From assembly GCF_047511655.1 (NCBI RefSeq), contig NC_133390.1, forward strand, positions 126,223,583-126,287,582: a stretch of 64,000 nt of DNA. The letters run 5' to 3'. Source of the stretch: Castor canadensis (Eukaryota > Chordata > Mammalia > Rodentia > Castoridae). The notes beneath the pieces are model-generated. The model did not search any database, was not told the origin of the DNA, and worked only from the letters and a program-made list of their open reading frames with translations. Every line of letters begins with the position of its first letter. Within the stretch, counting starts at the first letter, position 1. The position numbers were made by a program, and so were the translations under genes. Below, piece by piece: positions 47,443-58,079 of the stretch.

Positions 47443-47482
47443 AGACAAGATCAGGCGCATTCAGGGTGGTATGGCTATAGAC
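47443..47482 (-). pseudogene. 5S rRNA 5' fragment (40 nt), tailless retrocopy 2
   Basis: The minus strand reads GTCTATAGCCATACCACCCT and runs on to CTGATCTTGTCT, again nucleotides 1-40 of 5S rRNA and no more. The 15-bp direct repeat CTCATTTGTTCTTCA is present at 47429-47443 and 47482-47496, sharing one base with each end. No A-tail. Changes from 5S lie mostly at CpG sites, suggesting age. Confidence 0.92.
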
Positions 47483-47499
47483 TCATTTGTTCTTCAAGT

Positions 47500-48560
47500 A
47501 GATGCTTTCTTTTGTGATTTATGTTGGGGAGTCTTATAAAAAGCAATTTTAAAATTCTCCAACACTTTTTGTCTATACTTCTCTGGTAAAGGACATTTTA
47601 TCAGATTCTCAGAGGCCTTCATCAAGAAAGGTTAAAATTCCTGGCTTTGCCTCTATTTTTGGTGAAATTTTTATATTGCCAACTGCTGATTTTGCCAACC
47701 TTTCAGTAACATAACTAGCCCTAAGGTTGGCAAGAAATTATTCCATATTGGTGTTTGCCAGTACTGAATGCTGTCAAAAGTGTATTTGATAGCTTCTTTG
47801 TGTCTTCATTATTGTTTTTACTTTTTTTTTTTTTTTGACCTTTTTGGTTGCAGAACTATCATAATTATTTAGTTCCATTGACTGACCTCTTTGCTTCTGT
47901 GTTCCACACTTTCCAGACTCGGGTAAGAAATACTCCCTCTAGCATGCCTATTTTTGTTATCGAATCAGTGGTCAGAATATGCTTGCCTTCATTTTATATC
48001 AGTCTGTGAGAATTAGAGATTCCTTGACAAGATGTTTAGGAATGCCAAAATCTGACACTGTGTGGCTGTGTGCATATCCTGTCACTGCCTTCTGCCTTGA
48101 TTGTTTCTAATCCTGTCATTACCCCTGAGCTGTGATACTATTTATTAAAAAAACCCCAAAATTATGAAAAAAAGAAAACAGCATGGTTCCTATAAAAACA
48201 TAGTTGTGATAAACTTCATATTTTAAGAAAATTCATGCTAGAGCCAAGTATTTATCCATATACTGTTTTAGTTTAAGAACACTGAAAGATACTGGTAATA
48301 TTCAATCAAAATTAACTTGACTGAGAAGGTAATATTTCTTACTCTTTCTGTTGAACTCTATTGCTCCTGCCTCTCCTTATTGTCTCTCACAGCCAGGAAT
48401 GAAGTCAAGACTTAACTTTGAAATTTATAAGCCCTCATCATCTACATTTTTGTGTTTTATTAAGTCTTGATTTGCTTATACTTCTTTCTTTAATTTTTCT
48501 GTATTGCTTTTGTTGTATTGATTCATTCTTTTCCCTCCCTTCTTTCCTCTGTCCCTTCTT
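47500..48560. other. Intronic unique sequence
   Basis: Nothing recognised. Confidence 0.5.
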
Positions 48561-48564
48561 TTCT

Positions 48565-49045
48565 ATCTTTTTTCTTTTTTTGACTGCAGGTTTAATTCAG
48601 GGCCTCCCTGCTTGTTAGGTAGGTGCTCTACCACTTGAGCTAATTTTGCCGGCATTCAGCCAATAAGAAGACAGTAAGATATCTGGAGTTCTGAGGATTT
48701 TCTTTTGGTGGTACTGGGACTTGAACTTAGGATCCCCCTCCCCCCATTTGCTAAACAAATGCTATACATCTTATGCCCTGCCCCTGGCTCTTTTTGCTTT
48801 ATGTTTTACATTAGAGTCTCATGATTTTTCCTAGACCTTGTCATCCTATTTACGCATTTGCATAGCTGGGATGACAGGGATGTACACCATGTTCAACTTG
48901 TTTGTTGAAATGGAATCTTTTCAACAAACTTTTTGCCTAGGCAGGCCTTGAACTGCAATCCTGGTCTCAGCCACTCCAAGAGTAATCCTGAGATTATAGG
49001 AATAGCTGAGATTATAGGTATGATCCTCCTTCACTGGTCTCTTAG
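48565..49045 (-). repeat. Two reverse SINEs (ID, then composite)
   Basis: ID unit at 48570-48652 ('gactgcaggtttaattcagggcc...ctaccacttgagc'). A composite follows at 48700-49045, with its reversed B1 unit split or duplicated. Confidence 0.75.
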
Positions 49046-49344
49046 AATTTTAAGAAGTATTGTTTTTTATGGACTTTGATCAGATATATAAACAGTGGTA
49101 GATCATGTTTTTGGACTAATGATACATTTAACATTCAGTCACTTTAAATATTTGTTGTGTGGTAGTTATGTGCCAGGCACAGTTCCAAATGTTTGGAGTA
49201 TGTACAGGGTCTCTTGTAATGATAATTATTTTCCAAAAAGACAAGCCAATTGGTAGACCAAAAGATCAAGATAATTTTATGTAATGATGAAGCTTGTGGG
49301 AAAATGAGGTAATATTGAAATGCTAACTAGTATGTGGTGTGTGT

Positions 49345-49556
49345 TTATAGGGGTGTTGAGGACTGTGGTTTGCATAGTGCTTTTCACTTGCAAAACAGGT
49401 GCTCTATACCTTGAGCTGTACTCCAAGTCCATTTTGCTCTAGTGATTTTGAAGATGGGTCTTGTGAACTATTTGCTCTGATTGGCCTGGAATCAAGATTT
49501 TTCTCATCTCAGCCTCCCAAGTAGCTAGGATTACAGGTTTGAGCCACTGAACCTGG
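49345..49556 (-). repeat. Composite B1-ID SINE
   Basis: 'tgttgaggactgtggtttgc...gtgctctataccttgagc' and 'cctcccaagtagctaggattacaggtttgagccac'. Confidence 0.85.
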
Positions 49557-49837
49557 CCCTGAATATTATATTTCTATAGAAAAAAAGTTTAACTTAGTAG
49601 AATGGGAATGTTAAAACATGAACATTTTGCATAACCTGTAACCTCACACTAGTACCAAATCACATTACTCAGGGTAGAGTCATAGAAAAATGTTTTAAAA
49701 TTCGATCATATACAAAACATTTTACAGGAGCTTTAACAAGTATTATTAAACTTACCATGTACCAGGGACTGTGCTTGGTGTTGGGGATGAGAAGATTGAT
49801 TTTTTCATATTTGCCTAGGGACCATACTATGTGGGAT

Positions 49838-50012
49838 AGACTCCTGGCTTTACTCTTCATTAATTGTGTGACCTTGAACAAGTTACTTAGCGTCTGTGCT
49901 TTCATCTTCTCATCTGTAAGTTGTCATGACAATTAAATGAGATAATACAAATAAAGGTACTAAAGCAGTGCATGAAAGTACTTAATAAGCACCCATTAAA
50001 TATTAACTGTTG
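49838..50012 (+). repeat. MIR SINE
   Basis: 'ctcctggctttactcttcattaattgtgtgaccttgaacaagttacttagcgtctgtgctttcatcttctcatctgtaa' followed by 'attaaatgagataata' and 'cttaataagcacccattaaata', the complete MIR order. Confidence 0.93.
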
Positions 50013-50432
50013 TTTTTATTTTCATTCACTTAAGTTGGGGGGGGGTTCTGTTCTCAAGGACCTTTTGATACACTGGAGGAGACAAATCAAGGGGAATCAG
50101 TAAATTAACAGTATTTTGTATGTTGGTTTGGAAACAATGGGAGATCTAATTAGGGGTATAGAGGAATGGAATGCCAACTCTTATTTAAGTCAATGCTTGA
50201 AAGGTGGTGTCTTTTGAGTTAAGTACTAAAAGGTAGGTGTGGGGGGATAGATAGAAGGAGAATTTGTTTTCAGTAACAAAAACAGCTTGTGCAAAGGCAT
50301 AAAAATATGAAAGGCATTAATAGTGTGTTTTTAGGGAAGAACCGGAAGTTAAACATGTAAGATGAGAAAGAAGTAGGTAGAGTCCAGCCACTTTAGGGTA
50401 GAGATCAGAGAAGAGTCTTGAAAGTATTAAGA

Positions 50433-50746
50433 CTGAGAGGCTGGAGGCATAGCTCAAGTAAGTGGTAGAATGTCTGTCTAGCTTGTCTAGCAACTATGAA
50501 GCCCTGAGTTCAACCCTCAGTACCACCAAAAAAAAAAAAAAGGACTGAGCTAGGTGTGGTGGTACACATTTGTAATCCCAGCTGCTTGGGAGGCAGAGAT
50601 AGGAGGATCAGTGCTAGGCCAAACTTGAGCAAAAGCTTAAGACGCTATCTGAGAAACAAACCAAAAGCAAAAAGGACTGGGACATGGCTCAAGTTGTAAA
50701 GCACTTGAGGTTGAGGTCTTGAGTTCTAGTCCCAGTACAAAAAAAA
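50433..50746 (+). repeat. ID SINE followed by composite B1-ID SINE
   Basis: ID unit at 50433-50542 with a 14-base A-tail, then a composite at 50549-50746 ('tgagctaggtgtggtggtacacatttgtaatcccagct ... ggactgggacatggctcaag'). Confidence 0.9.
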
Positions 50747-50749
50747 AAA

Positions 50750-51760
50750 GTAAGGCTACAAGATTTGAAGAAACAATTAATAGAAGGATTAGTATAGCTA
50801 ATAGTTTGATTTACAGAGAATTCTGTTGTGTGGATGATGTATTGGAGGCAGGTCCAATGGAATACTGGAAGTTAGGAAACTTGTAAGGAGGCAAGTGAAA
50901 TAGTCTAGATAAAACATGAAGAGGCCTTTAATTGGAATTTCAGAGATGCATTTATGGAATTAAGGAATGTGAAGATGACTCCCAAATAATCTGTGACAGT
51001 GTTAGCATTTTTCCTAGTATAGAGAACAACTTTAATAGTGGAGGGGCAAAGTAAGTGAATTCAATTATAAGTTTATCTTGAGTGTGAGGTGCCTATGCAG
51101 CTAGAGGCTATTTAATATATGGATGTAGAATTTAGAAAAGGGTGGGTATTTTGGAATTATACATGGTAGTCAGAGTTCAGGGAATAGGCCAGGGAAAGAG
51201 AAGAGGTAGCAGTGAACACAAGGATGAAGACCAAGCTTGGACATCAGCATTTGGAGCACAGTGAAGAAGAAAATCTGTATATATGATTCTTGAAAATTAC
51301 CCATCCAGGGGATTTAGCATCATGGGAAATTTAAGAAAAATTTCAGATTCTCATTACTTTTTCTTAAAACTGAGGTCCAGTCACACTGATTCTCTTTTCC
51401 TACTGTTTATTACACAGTCATCCAAGCTTCTGCTTTATAGAAGGAAGGACACATCACTCACCTGGCCCTTTGTTGCTCTAGTCTTTAAAAACCTCTAGGG
51501 CTCCAAATAAAGGTTGGTGTAGGTAAGAGAGAGCAAGTAAGATGTGCTATTTATAAGATCCTGTGGTACATTCTGAGAATAGGAATTTATTTCCTGAACC
51601 ATAATATGTAGAGATTATAAAATGTAGCAAATTTGTCTAGAAAGTACTAATAGATATCCTGACATATCTTGAAGTATAAAAACAATTACTTTAGGATTCT
51701 TCTACTAATTCTAAAACATGAAGTAGACAAGAAAGTCAATATGAAATAAAAAGAAAAATG
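50750..51760. other. Intronic unique sequence
   Basis: Nothing recognised. Confidence 0.5.
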
Positions 51761-51762
51761 GA

Positions 51763-51836
51763 AGTTGGGGACGTGGCTCAAGTGGTAGTATACCTGCCTA
51801 GCAAGTGCAAGGCTCTGAGTTCGAACTTGAGTACAG
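51763..51836 (+). repeat. ID-type SINE
   Basis: 'gttggggacgtggctcaagtggtagtatacctgcctagcaagtgcaaggctctgagttcgaac', followed by a purine-rich tail. Confidence 0.88.
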
Positions 51837-52437
51837 AGACAGAAGTGGGAAGAAGGGAAGGAAGGTGGGGGAGAGGGGAAGAATGAAAGAGCAACAGAGG
51901 TCAATTTCAGAAGCAAATTATAGTACAAACCTTGAGGTGCTTCCTTTGGATAAGGTGTGCCTCCTTTGGAATTTTGGTATTCAGATCATCTCCCTTATAA
52001 CAGAGCCAAGCTATTATATATTTTATTAGTTACAGATTTTCAAATATATAAATGTATTATAAACATATAACATTTCTATATTGGCTTAGTCATAGATTTT
52101 CTAATAAAGCTTATGATTATCTGGTTTCTTTAGGAAGGAACATAAAATTCTGCAGATAGAAAGATAGATCTTTTCCATAAAGCCAATGTCTTTTTTTTTT
52201 TTTTTTAAGGCAGAGCTTTTTCTTGAGTTTTCACTCCACAGTTATTGCTACTATATTGGAAGAAAGTCATTTTTCTCTTATGGAACACCTAGAGTAATGC
52301 TAGAAGGGAAAGAGACTGACAGAATGGCTCGTATGTAATGGAGAAGAGTGTCTTGCTTCATTGTACAAGTTTTTTTTTTTTTTTTTCAGAGAGGGGAGAA
52401 CAACTCACAACAGATACAGTAAGTCTCACATAGACTT

Positions 52438-52525
52438 TTTTTTGGCAGTACTGGAGTTTGAACTTAGAGCTTCATGCTTGCTAGGCAGGCACCCTGTCAC
52501 TTGAGCCATGTCCCCTCCTTTTTTT
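52438..52525 (-). repeat. SINE, left part (split by the L1)
   Basis: The ID half of a reverse composite SINE: 'ttggcagtactggagtttgaacttagagcttcatgcttgctaggcaggca...cacttgagccatg'. The matching B1 half resumes at 59681 on the far side of the L1. Confidence 0.9.
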
Positions 52526-52541
52526 GCTTTAGATATTTTTT
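52526..52541. repeat. Target-site duplication of the full-length L1, left copy
   Basis: GCTTTAGATATTTTTT matches 59665-59680 (GCTTTAGTTATTTTTT) at 15 of 16 positions. Confidence 0.85.
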
Positions 52542-53029
52542 TTTTCATTTTTCTTTTATTATTCATATGTGCATACAAGGCTTGGGTCATTTCTCCCCCC
52601 TGCCCCCACCCCCTCCCTTACCACCCACTCCCCCCCCTCCTCCTCCCCTCCTCAATACCCAGCAGAAACTATTTTGCCCTTACTTCTAATTTTGTTGTAG
52701 AGAGAGTATAAGCAATAATAAGAAGGAACAAGGGTTTTTGCTGGTTGAGATAAGGATAGCTATACAGGGCATTGACTCACATTGATTTCCTGTGCGTGGG
52801 TGTTACCTTCTAGGTTCATTCTTTTTGATCTAACCTTTTCTCTAGTACCTGTTCCCCTTTTCCTATTGGCCTCTTGCTTTTAAGATATCTGCTTTAGTTT
52901 CTCTGCATTAAGGGCAACAAATGCTAGCTAGTTTTTTAGGTGTCTTACCTATCCTCACCCCTCCCTTGTGTGCTCTCACTTTTATCATGTGCTCAAAGTC
53001 CAATCCCATTGTTGTGTTTGTCAAAGGGG

Positions 53030-56000
53030 ATTCTTGAATAACGATTTTTGGTCTTTTGGGCCAGGCTAACCTCACTCAGAATGATGTTCTCCAATTCCAT
53101 TTACCAGCGAATGATAACATTTCGTTCTTCTTCATGGCTGCATAAAATTCCATTGTGTATAGATACCACATTTTCTTAATCCATTCGTCAGTGCTGGGGC
53201 ATCTTGGCTGTTTCCATAACTTGGCTATTGTGAATAGTGCCGCAATAAACATGGATGTGCAGGTGCCTCTGGAGTAACAGTCTTTTGGGTATATCCCCAA
53301 GAGTGGTATTGCTGGATCAAATGGTAGATCGATGTCCAGCTTTTTAAGTAGCCTCCAAATTTTTTTCCAGAGCGGTTGTACTAGTCTACATTCCCACCAA
53401 CAGTGTAAGAGGGTTCCTTTTTCCCCGCATTCTCGCCAAAACCTGTTGGTGGTGGTGTTGCTGATGATGGCTATTCTAACAGGGTGAGGTGGAATCTTAG
53501 CGTGGTTTTAATTTGCATTTCCTTTATTGCTAGAGATGGTGAGCATTTTTTCATGTGTTTTCTGGCCATTTGAATTTCTTCTTTTGAGAAAGTTCTGTTT
53601 AGTTCACATGCCCATTTCTTTATTGGTTCATTAGTTTTGGAAGAATTTAGTTTTTTAAGTTCCCTGTATATTCTGGTTATCAGTCCTTTGTCTGATGTAT
53701 AGTTGGCAAATATTTTCTCCCACTCTGTGGGTGTTCTTTTCAGTTTAGAGACCATTTCTTTTGATGAACAGAAGCTTTTTAGCTTTATGAGATCCCATTT
53801 ATCTATGCTATCTCTTAGTTGCTGTGCTGCTGAGGTTCCTTTGAGAAAGTTCTTACCTATACCTACTAACTCCAGAGTATTTCCTAGTCTTTCCTGTATC
53901 AACTTAGAGTTTGGGGTCTGATATTAAGATCCTTGATCCATTTTGAGTTAATCTTGGTATAGGGTGATATACATGGATCTAGTTTCAGTTTTTTGCAGAC
54001 TGCTAACCAGTTTTCCCAGCAGGTTTTGTGGAACAGGCTGCTATTTCTCCATCGTATATTTTTAGCTCCTTTGTCAAAGATAAGTTGCTCATAGTTGTGT
54101 GGCTTCATATCTGGATCCTCTATTCTGTTCCACTGGTCTTCATGTCTGTTTTTGTGCCAGTACCATGCTGTTTTTATTGTTATTGCTTTGTAATATAGTT
54201 TGAAGTCAGGTATTGTGATACCTCCTGCATTGTTCTTTTGACTGAGTATTGCCTTGGCTGTTCGTGGCCTCTTGTGTTTCCATATAAATTTAACAGTAGG
54301 TTTTTCAATCTCTTTAATGAATGTCATTGGAATTTTGATGGGAATTGCATTAAACATGTAGATTACTTTTGGGAGTATCGACATTTTTACTATGTTGATT
54401 CTACCAATCCATGAGCATGGGAGATCTCTCCACTTTCTATAGTCTTCCTCAGTCTCTTTCTTCAGAAGTGTATAGTTTTCCTTGTAGAGGTCTTTCACAT
54501 CTTTTGTTAGGTTTACACCTAGGTATTTGATTTTGTTTGAGGCTATTGTAAATGGAATTGTTTTCATACATTCTTTTTCCGTTTGCTCATTGTTAGTGTA
54601 TAGAAATGCTAATGATTTTTCTATGTTGATTTTATATCCTGCTACCTTGCTATAGCTATTGATGATGTCTAGAAGCTTCTGAGTAGAGTTTTTTGGGTCT
54701 TTAAGGTGTAGGATCATGTCGTCTGCAAATAGGGATATTTTGACAGTTTCTTTACCTATTTGTATTCCTTTTATTCCTTCTTCTTGCCTAATTGCTCTGG
54801 CTAGGAATTCCAGTACTATGTTGAATAGGAGTGGAGATAGTGGGCATCCTTGTCTGGTTCCTGATTTTAGAGGGAATGGTTTTAGTTTTTCTCCGTTAAG
54901 TATAATGCTGGCTGTAGGTTTGTCATATATAGCTTTTATAATGTTGAGGAACTTTCCTTCTATTCCTAGTTTTCTTAGAGCTTTTATCATGAAATGATGT
55001 TGGATCTTATCAAAGGCTTTTTCTGCATCTATTGAGATGATCAAGTGGTTTGTGTCTTTGCTTCTGTTAATGTGGTTTATTACATTTATTGATTTTCGTA
55101 TGTTGAACCACCCCTGCATCCCTGGAATGAAGCCTACTTGGTCGTGGTGAATAATGTTTTTGATGTTTTGCTGAATTCGGTTTGCCATTATTTTGTTGAG
55201 GATTTTTGCGTCAGTGTTCATTAAGGAGATTGGCCTATAGTTCTCCTTTTTGGAGGTGTCTTTGCCTGGTTTGGGGATAAGTGTAATACTGGCTTCATAA
55301 AATGTATTTGGCAGTTTTCCTTCCCTTTCTATTTCGTGGAACAGTTTAAGGAGGGTTGGTATCAGTTCTTCTTTAAAGGTCTGATAGAATTCAGCAGAGA
55401 ATCCATCAGGTCCTGGACTTTTCTTTTTGGGGACACTCTTGATTGCTTCTTCAATTTCATTTTGTGTTATAGGTCTATTCAGGTGATTAATTTCCTCTTG
55501 GTTCAGTTTTGGATGATCATATGTATCTAGAAATCTGCCCATTTCTTTTAGATTTTCAAATTTATTTGAATATAGGTTCTCAAAGTAGTCTCTGATGATT
55601 TCCTGGACTTCCATGGTGTTTGTTGTTATCTCCCCTTTTGCATTCCTAATTCTACTAATTTGGGTTTTTTCTCTCCTCATTTTAATCAGGTTTGCCAGGG
55701 GTCTATCGATCTTGTTTATTTTTTCAAAGAACCAACTTTTTGTTTCATTAATTCTTTGTATGGTTTTTTTGGTTTCTATTTCGTTGATTTCAGCTCTTAT
55801 TTTTATTATTTCTCTCCTTCTATTTGTTTTGGGATTTGCTTGTTCTTGTTTTTCTAGGAGTTTGAGATGTATCATTAGGTCATTGATTTGGGATCTTTCA
55901 GTCTTTTTAATATATGCACTCATGGCTATAAACTTTCCTCTCAAGACTGCCTTAGCTGTGTCCCATAGGTTCCAGTAGGTTGTGTTTTCATTTTCATTGA

Positions 56001-56826
56001 CTTCCAGGAACTTTTTAATTTCCTCTTTTATTGCATCGATGATCCATTCTTCATTAAGTAATGAGTTATTTAGTTTCCAGCTGTTTGCATGGTTTTTGTC
56101 TTTACTTTTGTTGTTGAGTTCTACTTTTACTGCATTGTGGTCAGATAGTATGCACGGTATTATTTCTATTTTCTTATATTTGCTGAGGCTTGCTTTGTGC
56201 CCTAGGATATGATCTATTTTGGAGAAGGTTCCATGAGCTGCTGAGAAGAATGTATATTGTGTAGAGGTTGGATGAAATGTTCTGTAGATATCTACTAGGT
56301 CCACTTGATCTATTGCATATTTTAGATCTTGGATTTCTTTATTGAGTTTTTGTTTGGATGACCTATCTATTGATGATAATGGGGTGTTAAAGTCTCCCAC
56401 AACCACTGTGTTGGCGTTTATATATGCTTTTAGGTCTTTCAGGGTATGTTTGATGAAATTGGGTGCGTTGACATTGGGTGCGTACAGATTGATGATTATT
56501 ATTTCCTTTTGGTCTATTTCCCCTTTTATTAGTATGGAATGTCCTTCTTTATCTCGTTTGATCAATGTAGGTTTGAAGTCTACTTTGTCAGAGATAAGTA
56601 TTGCTACTCCTGCTTGTTTTCGGGGGCCATTGGCTTGGTAAATCTTCTTCCAGCCTTTCATCCTAAGCATATGCTTATTTCTGTCGGTGAGATGAGTCTC
56701 CTGTAAGCAACAAATTGTTGGATCTTCTTTTTTAATCCATTTTGTCAAACGGTGTCTTTTGATGGGTGAATTAAGTCCATTAACATTAAGTGTTAGTACT
56801 GATAGGTATGTGGTGATTCCTGCCAT
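53030..56826 (-). pseudogene. L1 ORF2 (endonuclease-reverse transcriptase), broken
   Basis: The first 975 codons are uninterrupted (56826-53899). Residues 1 to about 235 are the APE-like endonuclease, with the metal-binding Glu in CLQETHL near residue 43, [13 protein letters not shown] near 145 and [10 protein letters not shown] near 230. The reverse transcriptase follows, with YRPISLMN near residue 530, the [11 protein letters not shown] motif near 600 and the FADD active site near 700. A frame break at about 53902-53909 ends the open frame. The same protein continues in a second frame at 53471-53902, breaks again at about 53481-53486, and resumes in a third frame that holds the C-terminal Cys/His knuckle region (CGEKGTLLHCWWEC) and the FIAALFTIAKLWKQP block. 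A further 4-base loss at about 53097-53100 and a replaced patch at 53021-53040 damage the end. Catalytic motifs are intact but the C-terminus is not. Confidence 0.95.
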
Positions 56827-56876
56827 TTAGTTATCTTAGTTGTTTGAAGGTTTGATTGTGTGTACCTAACTTGATG

Positions 56877-58079
56877 TTACTCTCTACTGTCTTGCTTTTT
56901 CTTATCCTGTGGTTTGGTGCTGCCTGCCTTTTCATGGTTAAGTTGGGTGTCACTTTCTGTGTGCAGGATCCCTTGCAGAATCTTTTGTAATGGTGGCTTT
57001 GTGGTCACATATTGTTTTAGTTTCTGCTTATCATGGAAGACTTTTATTGCTCCATCTATTTTGAATGATAGCTTTGCTGGGTAGAGTATCCTGGGGTTGA
57101 AGTTATTTTCATTCAGTGCCCGGAAGATCTCACCCCACGCTCTTCTTGCTTTTAATGTTTCTGTTGAGAAGTCTGCTGTGATTTTGGTGGGTTTAACTTT
57201 GGATGTTACTTGTTTTTTCTCTCTTACAGCCTTCAGTATTCTTTCCTTAGTTTCTGAACTTGTTGTTTTAATGATGATATGTCGTGGAGTAGTTCTATTT
57301 TGATCTGGTCTGTTTGGTGTCCTGGAGGCCTCTTGCATTTGTTTGGGAATATCTTTCTCTAGATTTGGAAAATTTTCCGTTATCATTTTGTTGAATATAT
57401 TATGCATTCCCTTCGCTTGCACCTCTTCTCCTTCTTTGATGCCCATGATTCTCAAGTTTGGTCTTTTGATGGAGTCAGTGAGTTCTTGCATTTTCTTTTC
57501 ACAGGTCTTGAGTTGTTTAATTAATAGTTCTTCGGTTTTTCCTTTAATTACCATTTCATCTTCGGGTTCTGAGATTCTGTCTTCTGTTTGTTCTATTCTG
57601 CTGGATTGGCCTTCCGTTTTGTTTTGCAGTTCTGTTTCGTTCTTTTTTCTGAGGTTTTCCATATCCTGGAAGTTTTCTTCTTTAATGTTGTCTATTTTTG
57701 TCCTGAGTTCATTTATCCGTTTATTCATTGTGTTCTCTCTTTCACTTCGGTGTTTATACAGTGCTTCTATGGTTTCCTTTATTTCTTCTTTTGCTTTTTC
57801 AAATTCTCTATTTTTATTGTCTTGGAATTTCTTGAGTGTCTCCTGTACATTTTGGTTGACCCTATCCAGTATCATCTCTATAAAATTCTCATTGAGTACT
57901 TGTAGTATGTCTTCTTTTAAATTATTTTTGTGGGCGTCATTGGGTCCTTTGGCATAGTTTATCTTCATTTTGTTGGAGTCTGGATCTGAGTTTCTGTTCT
58001 TTTCATTCCCCTCTGGTTCCTGTACTAATTTTTTGCGGTGGGGAAACTGGTTTCCCTGTTTTTTCTGTCTTCCCGTCAT
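56877..58079 (-). CDS. L1 ORF1 protein (RNA-binding chaperone), intact frame
   Basis: 400 codons with an ATG start and no interruption. L1 ORF1p forms trimers, binds L1 RNA and acts as a nucleic-acid chaperone in the retrotransposition particle. Residues 1-50 are a basic, Lys-rich tail. Residues about 60-200 are heptad-rich and predicted coiled coil. Residues about 207-310 fit the RRM-like domain, opening with LRIMGIKEGEE and including PRHIIIKTTSSETKERILKA. Residues about 310-375 fit the C-terminal domain (FSTETLKARRAWGEIFRALN ... ILYPAKLSFKIDG). A long basic tail makes it somewhat longer than most L1 ORF1 proteins. Whether it is ever translated from this intronic, antisense copy is unknown. 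Confidence 0.9.
   Translation of the reverse strand: MTGRQKKQGNQFPHRKKLVQEPEGNEKNRNSDPDSNKMKINYAKGPNDAHKNNLKEDILQVLNENFIEMILDRVNQNVQETLKKFQDNKNREFEKAKEEIKETIEALYKHRSERENTMNKRINELRTKIDNIKEENFQDMENLRKKNETELQNKTEGQSSRIEQTEDRISEPEDEMVIKGKTEELLIKQLKTCEKKMQELTDSIKRPNLRIMGIKEGEEVQAKGMHNIFNKMITENFPNLEKDIPKQMQEASRTPNRPDQNRTTPRHIIIKTTSSETKERILKAVREKKQVTSKVKPTKITADFSTETLKARRAWGEIFRALNENNFNPRILYPAKLSFKIDGAIKVFHDKQKLKQYVTTKPPLQKILQGILHTESDTQLNHEKAGSTKPQDKKKQDSRE

Noticed and set aside
54716-57957. Many + strand open frames, some over 200 codons, opposite L1 ORF1 and ORF2
   Set aside because: Shadows of the L1 reading frames on the other strand. Hydrophobic Phe/Ser/Leu-rich products are typical of antisense to Lys/Glu-rich coding sequence.
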